Assembly (NCBI GenBank): GCA_024710675.1
Contig: JANJUH010000167.1
Coordinates: 1 to 14,092, forward strand
Direction of reading: 5' to 3'
Source: Lysobacterales bacterium
Lineage (GTDB): Bacteria; Pseudomonadota; Gammaproteobacteria; Xanthomonadales; SZUA-5
DNA: 14,092 nt
Shown here: one piece after another, positions 1 to 6,920 of the stretch
Layout of the letters: every line of letters begins with the position of its first letter
Position numbering within the stretch: position 1 is the stretch's first letter
The notes under the pieces: model-generated
Databases searched by the model: none
Told to the model about the DNA's origin: nothing
What the model saw: the letters and a program-made list of their open reading frames with translations, nothing else
Made by a program: the position numbers and the translations under genes

Positions 1-42
1 ACGGTTTCCCTGCGCGCCGTCCCGCCGTCCCCAGCCGCGCTT

Positions 43-87
43 TTCTTTGCGTTCTTTGCGTCCTTTGCGGACCAGAAGCTCTTTGCG
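43..87. repeat. Tandem 9-base repeat (TTCTTTGCG-like) upstream of trkA
   Basis: Units at 43-51 and 52-60 are identical (TTCTTTGCG). The unit at 61-69 differs by one base (TCCTTTGCG). The block at 70-78 is diverged (GACCAGAAG). The block at 79-87 (CTCTTTGCG) returns to the repeat in the same 9-base register. The tract is non-coding and runs directly into a second, 7-base array. No function is assigned. It may be part of a dispersed non-coding repeat, or a degenerate leader left between trkA and whatever gene lies upstream. Confidence 0.8.
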
Positions 88-114
88 AGTCCCGAGTCCC
101 GAGTCCCGAGTCCC
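87..114. repeat. Four perfect copies of the 7-base unit GAGTCCC
   Basis: Copies lie at 87-93, 94-100, 101-107 and 108-114 without a mismatch. The array ends 11 bases before the trkA ATG, so it occupies the place where a Shine-Dalgarno sequence would be expected, and none is visible there. A perfect short array of this kind can change length by replication slippage, which here would alter the trkA leader. The sequence just before it, GCTCTTTGC at 78-86, recurs next to the other arrays in this window. Confidence 0.9.
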
Positions 115-125
115 CGCCTCATCCC

Positions 126-1502
126 ATGAAAATCCTCATCCTCGGCGCCGGCCAGGTCGGCACGTCGGTGGCTTCCGCGCTGGTGCGCGAAAACCACGAT
201 GTCACCGTGATCGACACCGATGCCGAGCGCTTGCGCGAGCTGTCGGAGAAGATCGATCTGCAGGCGATCCACGGTTTCGCCGCGCATCCGAGTTCGCTGG
301 CCCGGGGCGGGGCCGAGGATGCCGATGTGCTGGTGGCGGTGACCTCCTCGGACGAGGTCAACATGATCGCCTGCGAGGTCGCGGCGACCTTGTACCGCAC
401 GCCGATCAAGATCGCCCGCGTGCGTTCGCTCGAGTACCTCAAGCACCCCGAGCTGTTCGGCCGCAGCCATGTCTCGATCGACCACCTGATCAGTCCCTCA
501 CAGCGGGTCTGCGAGTACATCGAGCGGCTGATCCAGTACCCGGGCACGCTGCAGGTGCTCGATTTCGCCGGTGGCCGCGCGCAGCTTGTCGGCGTGCGCG
601 CGGGCAAGGACGGCGCGCTGGTCGGACACCAGATCCGGGATCTGGCGATGCACCTGCCGGTCGGCAGCGCGGTGCGCATCGCCGCGATCTTCCGCAACCG
701 CCAGCCGGTCCCGGCCGACGGCGACACCGTGGTCGAACTGGGCGACGAGGTCTTCTTCCTCGCCGACAAGAAGAGCATCCGCGCGATGATGGCGGAGTTC
801 CATCGCATCGAACGCCCGGCGAAGCGGGTGATGCTGGCCGGTGGCGGCAACATCGGCCAGGACCTCGCCCGCCAGCTCGAGAACCGCTACAACGTCAAGA
901 TCATCGAGCGCAATCGTGATCGCGCGCGGGCGATCGCCGAGAGCCTGGAGAATTCGATCGTGCTGGTCGGCGACTGTGCCGACGAGGACCTCTTGCGCGA
1001 GGAGAACATCGACCAGACCGATGTCTATTGCGCGCTGACCAACGACGACGAGGCCAACATCCTGTCGGCAATGCTGGCCAAGCGCCTCGGCGCACGGCGC
1101 GTGATCTCGCTGATCAACCGCCCGGCCTATGTCGACCTGATCGAGAGCGGCGACATCGACACCGCAGTCTCGCCGCAACAGATCACGCTCGGCGCGCTGC
1201 TGTCCTGCGTGCGCCAGGGCAACCTGGTGCGCGTGCATTCGCTGCGGGGCGGCGCGGTCGAGGCGCTGGAAGCAGTGGCCATCGGCAACTCGGCAACCTC
1301 GCGCGTGGTCGGACGCGCGCTCGAGCAGATCGGCCTGCCCAAGGGCGCGAGCATCGTCGGCATCGTCCGTGGCGAGCAGGTCCTGGCGGCGCATCACGAC
1401 ACGGTGATCGAGGCCGACGATCACGTCATCATCTTCGTCCTCGACAAGCGCGACCTGAAGAAGGTGGAGCTGCTGTTCCGCGCGGGTGCCGCCAGTCTGT
1501 GA
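126..1502 (+). CDS. trkA: Trk potassium uptake system regulatory subunit TrkA
   Basis: TrkA is the cytosolic, NAD(H)-binding gating subunit that assembles on the membrane channel TrkH/TrkG for potassium uptake. The 458-residue product has the expected length and shows two tandem RCK halves. The first begins with a Rossmann glycine motif GAGQVG at residues 7-12, followed by an acidic end to strand 2 (TVIDTD). The second begins with GGGNIG at about 239-244, followed by KIIERN. Each half ends in a TrkA_C-like segment. The ATG at 126 is chosen because the Rossmann strand begins immediately after it, as in the family. No ribosome binding site is visible because a tandem repeat fills the leader. 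The stop overlaps the trkH start. In many gammaproteobacteria trkA follows rsmB, but rsmB is not seen before it here. Confidence 0.96.
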   Translation: MKILILGAGQVGTSVASALVRENHDVTVIDTDAERLRELSEKIDLQAIHGFAAHPSSLARGGAEDADVLVAVTSSDEVNMIACEVAATLYRTPIKIARVRSLEYLKHPELFGRSHVSIDHLISPSQRVCEYIERLIQYPGTLQVLDFAGGRAQLVGVRAGKDGALVGHQIRDLAMHLPVGSAVRIAAIFRNRQPVPADGDTVVELGDEVFFLADKKSIRAMMAEFHRIERPAKRVMLAGGGNIGQDLARQLENRYNVKIIERNRDRARAIAESLENSIVLVGDCADEDLLREENIDQTDVYCALTNDDEANILSAMLAKRLGARRVISLINRPAYVDLIESGDIDTAVSPQQITLGALLSCVRQGNLVRVHSLRGGAVEALEAVAIGNSATSRVVGRALEQIGLPKGASIVGIVRGEQVLAAHHDTVIEADDHVIIFVLDKRDLKKVELLFRAGAASL

Positions 1503-2986
1503 ACACCGCTTACGCGCCACAAGCCACGAGTTCTGCGCGGCTGGCGACGGCGTTGCGCGCGATCGGGCTGGTCCAGCTCATCGTCGCCTGCACCCTGGTG
1601 CCCTCGATCCTGATCGCCTGGGTCGATGGCGATCACGGCGCACACTACTTCGGCGAAGTGTTCCTGTTGATGGTCGCCATCGGCTCGTACCTCGTCTACG
1701 CGACCCGTGGCCAACGTGCTGAACTCCGCTTGCGCGACGGATTCCTGGTCACCAGCGCGGTCTGGCTGATCTCGGCGCTGTTGACGCCGCTGCCGCTGAT
1801 GCTGGGTCCGCCCTACCTCGACTATGGCCGGGCGATGTTCGAGGTGGTTTCCGGACTCACGACCACCGGCGCCACCACCGTGGTTGGCCTCGATGACCTG
1901 CCCCGCAGCGTGCTGTTCTACCGCCAGTCGCTGCACTTCCTCGGTGGCATGGGCATGATCGTGCTCGCGGTCGCCGTACTGCCAGCGTTGCGCATTGGTG
2001 GATCGCAGCTCACCCGCGGCGAGTCGAGCGGGCCGAACAAGGACGCCAAGCTGACGCCACGCATCCGTGAGACGGCGGCCGCGCTTTGGATCATCTACTG
2101 TGGCCTGACCTTGCTCTGCACGCTGGCCTACTGGCTGGCCGGGATGAACTGGTTCGATGCCTTGACGCATGCTTTTTCGACCACCTCCACCGGTGGCTTT
2201 GCCAACTACGATTCCAGCTTCGCCGCCTTCGACAGCGTCACGATCGAAATCGTGGCGATGATCTTCATCATCCTCGGCGCGACGAACTTCGCCCTGCACT
2301 TCGTCGCCTTCCGGCGCGGCAGCGCGACCATCTACCCGCAGGATCCGGAGTTCCGGGTGTTCATCGGGACGCTCGGTGTGCTGACGGTCATCGCCACGCT
2401 GGCGCTGTGGTGGAGTGGCACCTATGCGAGCTTCGGCGAGTCCTTGCGTTTTGCGTCCTTCCAGGTGGTGTCCTTTGCCACATCGACCGGATTCGGCAGC
2501 GCCGACCTGGGTCCATGGCCGCCGGCACTGCTCGGCGTGTTCCTGATCTTTGCCTTCCTGGGCGCCTGCTCGGGCTCGACCGCCGGTGGCATGAAGACCC
2601 TGCGCTGGATGATCGTCGCCAAGCTGGCGCGGCGCGAAATGATCAAGGTCATCCATCCGCGTGGCGTGTTCGTGGTCAAGATCGGCGATCGCGTGATCGC
2701 CGAGCCGGTGCTGGCCGCGGTGGCCGGTTTCGTGACCGTGTACCTGGGCAGCTACGTGGTCCTGTCGCTACTGGTGGCCGCCACCGGTGAGGACCTCCTG
2801 ACCGCCTTTTCGATCACCGCGGCCTGCATCACCAACCTTGGCCCCGCGATGGTCGGAGTGGCCGCTTCGACCGTACGGGACCTCAACGAGGCAGCGGTCT
2901 GGCTGTGCTCGCTGGCGATGTTGCTGGGCCGCCTCGAGGTGTTCACGCTGCTGGTGATGCTGACGCCGGCCTTCTGGCGGGAGTAG
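1499..2986 (+). CDS. trkH: Trk potassium channel/transport subunit TrkH
   Basis: TrkH is the inner-membrane, potassium-translocating subunit gated by TrkA. The product is 495 residues and strongly hydrophobic throughout, with the four pore-loop repeats of the TrkH/KtrB superfamily. Their filter segments are GLTTTGATT (about 119-127), STTSTGGF (227-234), SFATSTGFGS (325-334) and TNLGPAMVG (445-453). The GTG at 1499 overlaps the trkA stop as GTGA. It gives a short polar N-terminus before the first membrane helix and a length close to the usual 480-490. The open frame continues upstream inside trkA, but that part is low-complexity out-of-frame translation and is not TrkH. Overlap implies translational coupling, which suits the two partners of one complex. 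Confidence 0.95.
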   Translation: MNTAYAPQATSSARLATALRAIGLVQLIVACTLVPSILIAWVDGDHGAHYFGEVFLLMVAIGSYLVYATRGQRAELRLRDGFLVTSAVWLISALLTPLPLMLGPPYLDYGRAMFEVVSGLTTTGATTVVGLDDLPRSVLFYRQSLHFLGGMGMIVLAVAVLPALRIGGSQLTRGESSGPNKDAKLTPRIRETAAALWIIYCGLTLLCTLAYWLAGMNWFDALTHAFSTTSTGGFANYDSSFAAFDSVTIEIVAMIFIILGATNFALHFVAFRRGSATIYPQDPEFRVFIGTLGVLTVIATLALWWSGTYASFGESLRFASFQVVSFATSTGFGSADLGPWPPALLGVFLIFAFLGACSGSTAGGMKTLRWMIVAKLARREMIKVIHPRGVFVVKIGDRVIAEPVLAAVAGFVTVYLGSYVVLSLLVAATGEDLLTAFSITAACITNLGPAMVGVAASTVRDLNEAAVWLCSLAMLLGRLEVFTLLVMLTPAFWRE

Positions 2987-3040
2987 GGTCAGCGCCGCAG
3001 CGGCATACTGCGTGGCATCCCCAGGCCGGAGTCCGCCCCG

Positions 3041-3673
3041 ATGTACACCCTCTATTTCGCCCCCGGCGCCGCCAGCCTGGCGGTGCACTGGTTGCTGCTC
3101 GAACTCGGCGCCGAGCACCGGCTCGAGAAGGTCGACCTGGCCGCCGGCCAGCAGCGCCAGGCCGATTACCTGAAGCTGAACCCCAATGGCGTGGTGCCGA
3201 CGCTGATCGTCGACGGCGCCCCGATGTACGAGTGCGCCGCGCTGCTGCTGATGCTGGCCGAGCGCCATCCGGACGCTGGCTTCGCGCCGGCGCCGGGCAG
3301 CCGCGAGCGCCAGCTCTACCTGCAATGGATGCTGCACCTCGCCAATACCCTGCAGCCGGCCTTCCGCATCTGGTGGTACCCGCAGGATGTCGCCGAGGGC
3401 GCCGCGCAGGACATCGCCAAGTCCAAGGTCCAGGCGAAGATCGAGGCAGTCTGGGATCGCCTGTCCGCGCACCTCGACTCGAGCGGGCCCTATGTCTGCG
3501 GGGACGCGATCAGCGTGGCGGACTTCTACGCCACGATGCTGATGCGCTGGTCGCGCAACATGCCCAGGCCCGCCACGGAATGGCCCGTGCTGGCGGCCTT
3601 TGCTGCGCGAATGAAGGCACGACCTTCGTTCCGCAAGCTCTACGAGATCGAAGGCCTGAGCGAGTGGGCTTGA
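3041..3673 (+). CDS. Glutathione S-transferase family protein
   Basis: The 210-residue product has the two-domain cytosolic GST layout. An N-terminal thioredoxin-like domain opens with YFAPGAASLA, contains the cis-proline motif NPNGVVPTL (Pro53), and is followed by the ECAALL segment (64-69) that would contact glutathione. The C-terminal domain is helical and contains the capping-box-like GDAISVADFY. The opening resembles beta-class bacterial GSTs, but alanine sits where their catalytic cysteine normally lies. Ser12 or another residue would have to serve, so the reaction cannot be named. The usual Glu-Ser of the glutathione site is Glu-Cys. A GGAG lies nine bases before the ATG. The 3' end overlaps cca, which is probably only positional linkage. 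Confidence 0.88.
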   Translation: MYTLYFAPGAASLAVHWLLLELGAEHRLEKVDLAAGQQRQADYLKLNPNGVVPTLIVDGAPMYECAALLLMLAERHPDAGFAPAPGSRERQLYLQWMLHLANTLQPAFRIWWYPQDVAEGAAQDIAKSKVQAKIEAVWDRLSAHLDSSGPYVCGDAISVADFYATMLMRWSRNMPRPATEWPVLAAFAARMKARPSFRKLYEIEGLSEWA

Positions 3674-4914
3674 GGCGCTACCTCGTCGGCGGTGCGGTCC
3701 GCGACCGGCTGCTCGGGCAGCCGGAGGGCGATCGCGACTGGGTCGTCGTCGGCAGCACGCCCGAGGACATGGTGGCGGCCGGTTTCCGGCCGGTCGGGGC
3801 CGACTTCCCGGTCTTCCTGCATCCAGTGACGAACGAGGAGTACGCGCTCGCGCGCACCGAACGCAAGAGCGGGCGCGGCTACAAGGGTTTCGTGTTCCAC
3901 GCCGGGCCCGAGGTGACGCTGGACGAGGACCTGCGTCGTCGCGACTTCACGGTCAATGCGATGGCGATCGATGCCGAGGGCCGGCTCATCGACCCCTGGG
4001 GCGGGCAGGCAGACCTCGAGGCGCGCGTGCTCCGCCACGTCTCGCCAGCCTTCGCCGAGGACCCGCTCAGGGTGCTGCGCGCGGCGCGCTTCATGGCGCG
4101 CTTTGCGCCGCTGGGCTTCCGTGTAGCGGACGAAACCATCGAGTTGATGCGCGCGATGGTGCGCGACGGCGAGATCGACCATCTGGTGCCCGAGCGGGTC
4201 TGGCAGGAGTTGCGGCGCGCGCTCGTCGAAGCCCGCCCGAGCGCTTTCCTGCAGACCTTGCGCGCCTGCGGGGCGCTGGTGCGGATCCTGCCCGAGGTCG
4301 AGGCCCTGTACGGCGTGCCGCAGCGGCCGGAGTACCACCCGGAAGTCGACACCGGCATCCACACCGAGATGGTGATCGACCAGTGCCCGCTCCTGGCGCC
4401 GGGTGACGACGCGGTGGCCTACGCGGCGCTGGTGCACGACCTCGGCAAGGGCCTGACGCCACCGGCGGAGTGGCCGCGCCATGTCGCGCATGAGGCGCGC
4501 GGGATTGGGCCGGTACGGGCGGTATCGGCGCGGATCAAGGTGCCGAGGGAGCACCGTGACCTCGCCTTGATCGTCTGCGAGCACCATCTGGTCATGCACC
4601 GCTTGCTGGAGGTACGGCCGGGCACCTTGCTCAGCCTGCTCGAGCGCCTCGATGGCTTTCGCAAGCCCGAACGCGTCGCTCGCTTCGCGCTGGCCTGCGA
4701 AGCCGATGCGCGCGGCCGGCTCGGGCTCGAGGAGCGCGCCTATCCGCAGCGCGCCCACCTGCTGGCCGCGCTGGCCGTGGCACGCCAGGTCGATCCGCGC
4801 GCCTTCGTCGAGCGTGGCCTCGAAGGACCGGCGATCGCGCAGGCGCTGCACCAGGCGCGGGTGGAGGCGATTGCGGGGATGGATGTGGCTGGGAACGCTG
4901 GTCGGATGTCGTGA
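3664..4914 (+). CDS. cca: CCA tRNA nucleotidyltransferase with HD domain
   Basis: This enzyme adds or repairs the universal CCA end of tRNAs without a nucleic acid template. The product is about 416 residues, close to the E. coli enzyme (412). It shows the class II nucleotidyltransferase core: YLVGGAVRDRLLG, the DRD metal-binding pair at about 23-25, and LRRRDFTVNAMA at 90-101. The proline-containing ADFPVFLHP and EEYALARTERKSG stretches match the gammaproteobacterial type. The C-terminal half carries an HD phosphohydrolase motif, VHDLGKG (His258-Asp259), as in enzymes with added phosphatase and phosphodiesterase activities. The start is GTG 3664, with GAAGG nine bases upstream. TTG 3670, overlapping the GST stop as TTGA, would give exactly E. 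coli numbering and is an equal alternative. Either start overlaps the upstream gene. Confidence 0.95.
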   Translation: MGLRRYLVGGAVRDRLLGQPEGDRDWVVVGSTPEDMVAAGFRPVGADFPVFLHPVTNEEYALARTERKSGRGYKGFVFHAGPEVTLDEDLRRRDFTVNAMAIDAEGRLIDPWGGQADLEARVLRHVSPAFAEDPLRVLRAARFMARFAPLGFRVADETIELMRAMVRDGEIDHLVPERVWQELRRALVEARPSAFLQTLRACGALVRILPEVEALYGVPQRPEYHPEVDTGIHTEMVIDQCPLLAPGDDAVAYAALVHDLGKGLTPPAEWPRHVAHEARGIGPVRAVSARIKVPREHRDLALIVCEHHLVMHRLLEVRPGTLLSLLERLDGFRKPERVARFALACEADARGRLGLEERAYPQRAHLLAALAVARQVDPRAFVERGLEGPAIAQALHQARVEAIAGMDVAGNAGRMS

Positions 4915-4952
4915 CGGCCCTATTCGGTGCCCATGGGGGCGCATCGAACGGG

Positions 4953-4992
4953 GAGGGCACGAGGGCACGAGGGCACGAGGGCACGAGGGCAC
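4953..4992. repeat. Five perfect copies of the 8-base unit GAGGGCAC
   Basis: Copies lie at 4953-4960, 4961-4968, 4969-4976, 4977-4984 and 4985-4992. The array starts 38 bases after the cca stop. Its reverse complement appears as a second array at 5184-5219, so the two could pair over about 37 bases. On the minus strand the array is preceded by GCCTTTGC. No known element name is assigned. Confidence 0.93.
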
Positions 4993-5183
4993 GCAAAGGC
5001 AGGCTCTCGCGTCGCTCGATCTCTGTCGTGCTCTCGGGAGAGCCCATCGAATCCACGGGTCCGCCAGGGCGTGCCGTCTGCATCAGGCCTGGAAAGACGA
5101 AAAGCTGGATAACGAGGCAGAACTGGAGGAACGAAAATGCCTCGGATGGCTTGACCTTGTCCCGGGTCCTGCCACGCTCTTTC
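4993..5183. other. 191-base non-coding spacer between two inverted 8-base arrays
   Basis: Together with its flanking arrays this makes up most of the 306-base gap between cca and the small minus-strand gene. It contains a perfect inverted repeat at 5030-5043 (GCTCTC, two-base centre GG, GAGAGC) and an A-rich stretch around 5090-5140. Open frames crossing it read as low-complexity translations of the arrays and show no protein domain. The inner flanks of the two arrays share short sequences (AAAG and GGCAGG read outward-in), which hints that they are two ends of one unit. It lies between convergent genes. No intrinsic terminator with a T tail was found. Confidence 0.55.
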
Positions 5184-5219
5184 GTGCCCTCGTGCCCTCG
5201 TGCCCTCGTGCCCTCGTGC
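5184..5219. repeat. Four and a half copies of GTGCCCTC, inverted relative to the array at 4953
   Basis: Copies lie at 5184-5191, 5192-5199, 5200-5207 and 5208-5215, followed by a partial unit GTGC at 5216-5219. The unit is the exact reverse complement of GAGGGCAC. The array ends one base before the stop codon of the minus-strand gene at 5221-5478. The eight bases before it (GCTCTTTC, 5176-5183) resemble the sequence before the 7-base array near trkA. Confidence 0.93.
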
Positions 5220-5220
5220 A

Positions 5221-5478
5221 CTACCGCGGCAACCGCTCCAGCGCCTTCATGGCTTCGGACAGGGCCCCGGCCTCGTCCTCATTCCATTGCACGATGACGG
5301 CGTCCAGTTCCTTGTGGTCCTGCGCCTGCTTCTCGCGGGCCTGGCGCTGGAAGTGTTCGAGGCCGCTGTCGATCAATTCGAGGAAGGCCTCGTTGATCGT
5401 CACCTGGCGCTGGCGCGCATGCTCCTTGATGCGCAGCGCAAGGCGCTCGTCGATGTTGCGGAGCAGGTAGTCGGGCAT
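5221..5478 (-). CDS. Small ribbon-helix-helix protein, orphan antitoxin-like regulator
   Basis: The 85-residue product starts MPDYLLRNID, a short beta strand, followed by a helix (ERLALRIKEHARQRQ), a turn, and a second helix beginning TINEAFLELIDSGL. That is the strand-helix-helix pattern of the MetJ/Arc/FitA-type DNA-binding fold. The C-terminal half is charged and helical, the part that in antitoxins wraps the toxin. No PIN-domain or other toxin gene lies next to it: cca is downstream and convergent, ampG is divergent. It may therefore be a free-standing regulator, possibly of itself or of ampG. ATG 5478 is chosen because the domain begins there. A longer reading from TTG 5586 adds residues with no domain character. 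No strong ribosome binding site is seen. Confidence 0.72.
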   Translation of the reverse strand: MPDYLLRNIDERLALRIKEHARQRQVTINEAFLELIDSGLEHFQRQAREKQAQDHKELDAVIVQWNEDEAGALSEAMKALERLPR

Positions 5479-5510
5479 CAGTTGGACGTAATGGACGCCA
5501 TCATCACGCC

Positions 5511-5539
5511 ATGTTGCGACGACTGCCCGCGCCTGTCCA
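5511..5539 (-). promoter_or_regulatory. Possible sigma-70 promoter for the ribbon-helix-helix gene
   Basis: On the minus strand TGGACA (5539-5534) is separated by exactly 17 bases from CAACAT (5516-5511), upstream of the ATG at 5478. The -35 match is five of six and the -10 match only three of six, so this is a candidate on spacing and position alone. Confidence 0.22.
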
Positions 5540-5545
5540 CGCCTG
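5530..5545. promoter_or_regulatory. Direct repeat CGCCTG x2, one helical turn apart, in the divergent gap
   Basis: CGCCTG occurs at 5530-5535 and again at 5540-5545, a 10-base period, overlapping the candidate -35 box. Ribbon-helix-helix dimers often read adjacent subsites about one turn apart, so this could be an operator for the neighbouring gene. The match is short and could be chance in GC-rich DNA. Confidence 0.2.
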
Positions 5546-5561
5546 AAACGCGCGCCAGGCC

Positions 5562-5573
5562 ACGGAAAACCGT
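5562..5573. repeat. Small inverted repeat ACGG-AAAA-CCGT before ampG
   Basis: A perfect 4-base inverted repeat with an AAAA centre lies 12 bases before the ampG-like ATG, where a ribosome binding site would be. No clear Shine-Dalgarno sequence is present there. It could be a leader hairpin or a regulator half-site pair, but the stem is very short. Confidence 0.25.
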
Positions 5574-5585
5574 AGCCTTCGACCA

Positions 5586-6920
5586 ATGACTACCGAGACT
5601 GCCGCCGGCTGGCGCGCCCGCCTTCCCGCCGGCCTGCGCCCCTACACCGAATCCGCCCCGATCGCCGCGCTCTTCCTCGGCGTGTCGAGCGGTTTCCCCT
5701 ACGCGATGATCGGCGCCACGCTGACCACGCGCCTGGCCCAGGACGGCATCGACAAGCGCACGATCACCGCCTTCGCGCTGGCCTTCCTGGTCTACAACCT
5801 GAAGTTCCTCTGGGCCTGGGTGGTCGACGGCGTGCGCCTGCCGCTCTTGCATCGCCTCGGCCAGCGCGTGTCCTGGCTGCTTTTCGCAGGCGCTCTCGTG
5901 ATCGCCGCGGTCGTGCACCTGGCGCTGGTCGATCCCTCCGAGAGCCTGGCGGCAACCGTTCGCGCCACGCTGCTGGTGGCCTTCGCCGGGGCCACTTTCG
6001 ACATCGTCATCGACGCCTACCGCATCGAGTCGCTCGAGCCGCGCCAGCTCGGCGTCGGTTCGGGCATGTCGCAATACGGCTGGCGCATTGGCTCGGCGCT
6101 GGCCGGCGCCATTGCACTCGTGGTGGCCGGGCGCTTCGACTGGCACGTGGCGTACCTGGTCTGCGCCAGCTTCGCACTGCCGGCGATGGTCGTGGCGCTG
6201 TGGCTGGGTGAACCGAAGCGCCATCGCGTGGCCGCGCCCTCAGCTCGTGGTGCCGCCTGGGATGCGGTGGTCGAGCCGCTGATGGAGTTCTTCCGTCGCA
6301 ACGGCGCGATCCTGGTGCTGCTCTTCATCCTGCTGCACAAGATCGGCGACACGCTGGCGAACCTGACCTTCCGCCTGCTCTTCAACGACCTGGGCTACAG
6401 CAACGACGAGATTGCCATCTGGGATGTCGGCATCGGCTTCTGGGCCTACCTGATCGGCATCTTCATCGGCGGCGTGATGTACACGCGCCTCGGCATGGCG
6501 CGCTCGGTGCTGTGGAGCCTGGTGCTGATGGCCTTCACCAACCTGTCCTTCGCAGCGTTGGCGGCGACCGGCAAGAGCAATGCCGGCATGGCGCTGGCGA
6601 TCGGCTTCGAGAACATCGCCAGCGGCATCGGCGGCGTGACCGTGGTCGCCTATTTCTCGGCGCTCTGCGACCTGCGCTTCACCGCCGCGCAGTACGCACT
6701 GATCTCGGCCGCCGCCAGCGTCGTCGGCCGCATCGCCACCGCCAAACTGGCCGGCGGGCTGATCGAGACCCTGGGCTACGTGCGCTTCTACGCGCTGACT
6801 TTCGTGATCGCGCTGCCCGGCCTCTTGCTGTTCTGGTGGATGATCCGCTCGGGGCTGGTTGAGCGCAGCGCCGATCGCAGCGAAAAAGCCCAATCATCAT
6901 CACCAGGGACAGCACGATGA
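5586..6920 (+). CDS. AmpG-like MFS permease (PAT family)
   Basis: The product is a 444-residue integral membrane protein with about twelve hydrophobic segments. It resembles AmpG, the inner-membrane permease that imports anhydro-muropeptides for cell wall recycling and thereby influences ampC beta-lactamase induction. Family-like segments are FLGVSSGFPYAMIGATL in the first helix, LKFLWAWVVDGVRLPLL after the third, FDIVIDAYRIE in the middle, and GSGMSQYGWRIGSALAGA in the next helix. These match the PAT/AmpG pattern, while E. coli AmpG is somewhat longer (491). The gene is not beside ampD, ampR or a beta-lactamase. The substrate therefore remains inferred and another peptide or acetyl-CoA-type PAT transporter is possible. 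It overlaps the next gene by ATGA, and is divergent from the small regulator gene. Confidence 0.82.
   Translation: MTTETAAGWRARLPAGLRPYTESAPIAALFLGVSSGFPYAMIGATLTTRLAQDGIDKRTITAFALAFLVYNLKFLWAWVVDGVRLPLLHRLGQRVSWLLFAGALVIAAVVHLALVDPSESLAATVRATLLVAFAGATFDIVIDAYRIESLEPRQLGVGSGMSQYGWRIGSALAGAIALVVAGRFDWHVAYLVCASFALPAMVVALWLGEPKRHRVAAPSARGAAWDAVVEPLMEFFRRNGAILVLLFILLHKIGDTLANLTFRLLFNDLGYSNDEIAIWDVGIGFWAYLIGIFIGGVMYTRLGMARSVLWSLVLMAFTNLSFAALAATGKSNAGMALAIGFENIASGIGGVTVVAYFSALCDLRFTAAQYALISAAASVVGRIATAKLAGGLIETLGYVRFYALTFVIALPGLLLFWWMIRSGLVERSADRSEKAQSSSPGTAR

Noticed and set aside
1028..1498. Upstream extension of the trkH frame
   Set aside because: It runs inside trkA and translates to Arg/Ala/Gly-rich sequence. 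TrkH family members begin near the GTG at 1499.
1421..2656. 411-codon open frame on the minus strand opposite trkH
   Set aside because: It is charged low-complexity translation with no recognisable domain. The plus-strand TrkH pore loops are unmistakable.
4915..4952. Intrinsic terminator after cca
   Set aside because: Only a 4-base stem around CCATGG is possible and there is no T tract.
3640..4992. 450-codon open frame on the minus strand opposite cca
   Set aside because: The composition is that of an antisense shadow, and cca on the plus strand has clear motifs throughout.
4953..5219. CRISPR array
   Set aside because: The units are 8 bases with no spacers between them and there are no cas genes.
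4631..5221. Open frame with repeated Arg-Ala-Leu-Val-Pro-Ser-Cys-Pro and Arg-Gly-His-Glu-Gly-Thr peptides
   Set aside because: The peptide repeats are simply translations of the 8-base arrays (24 bases per three units), so this is not a repeat protein.
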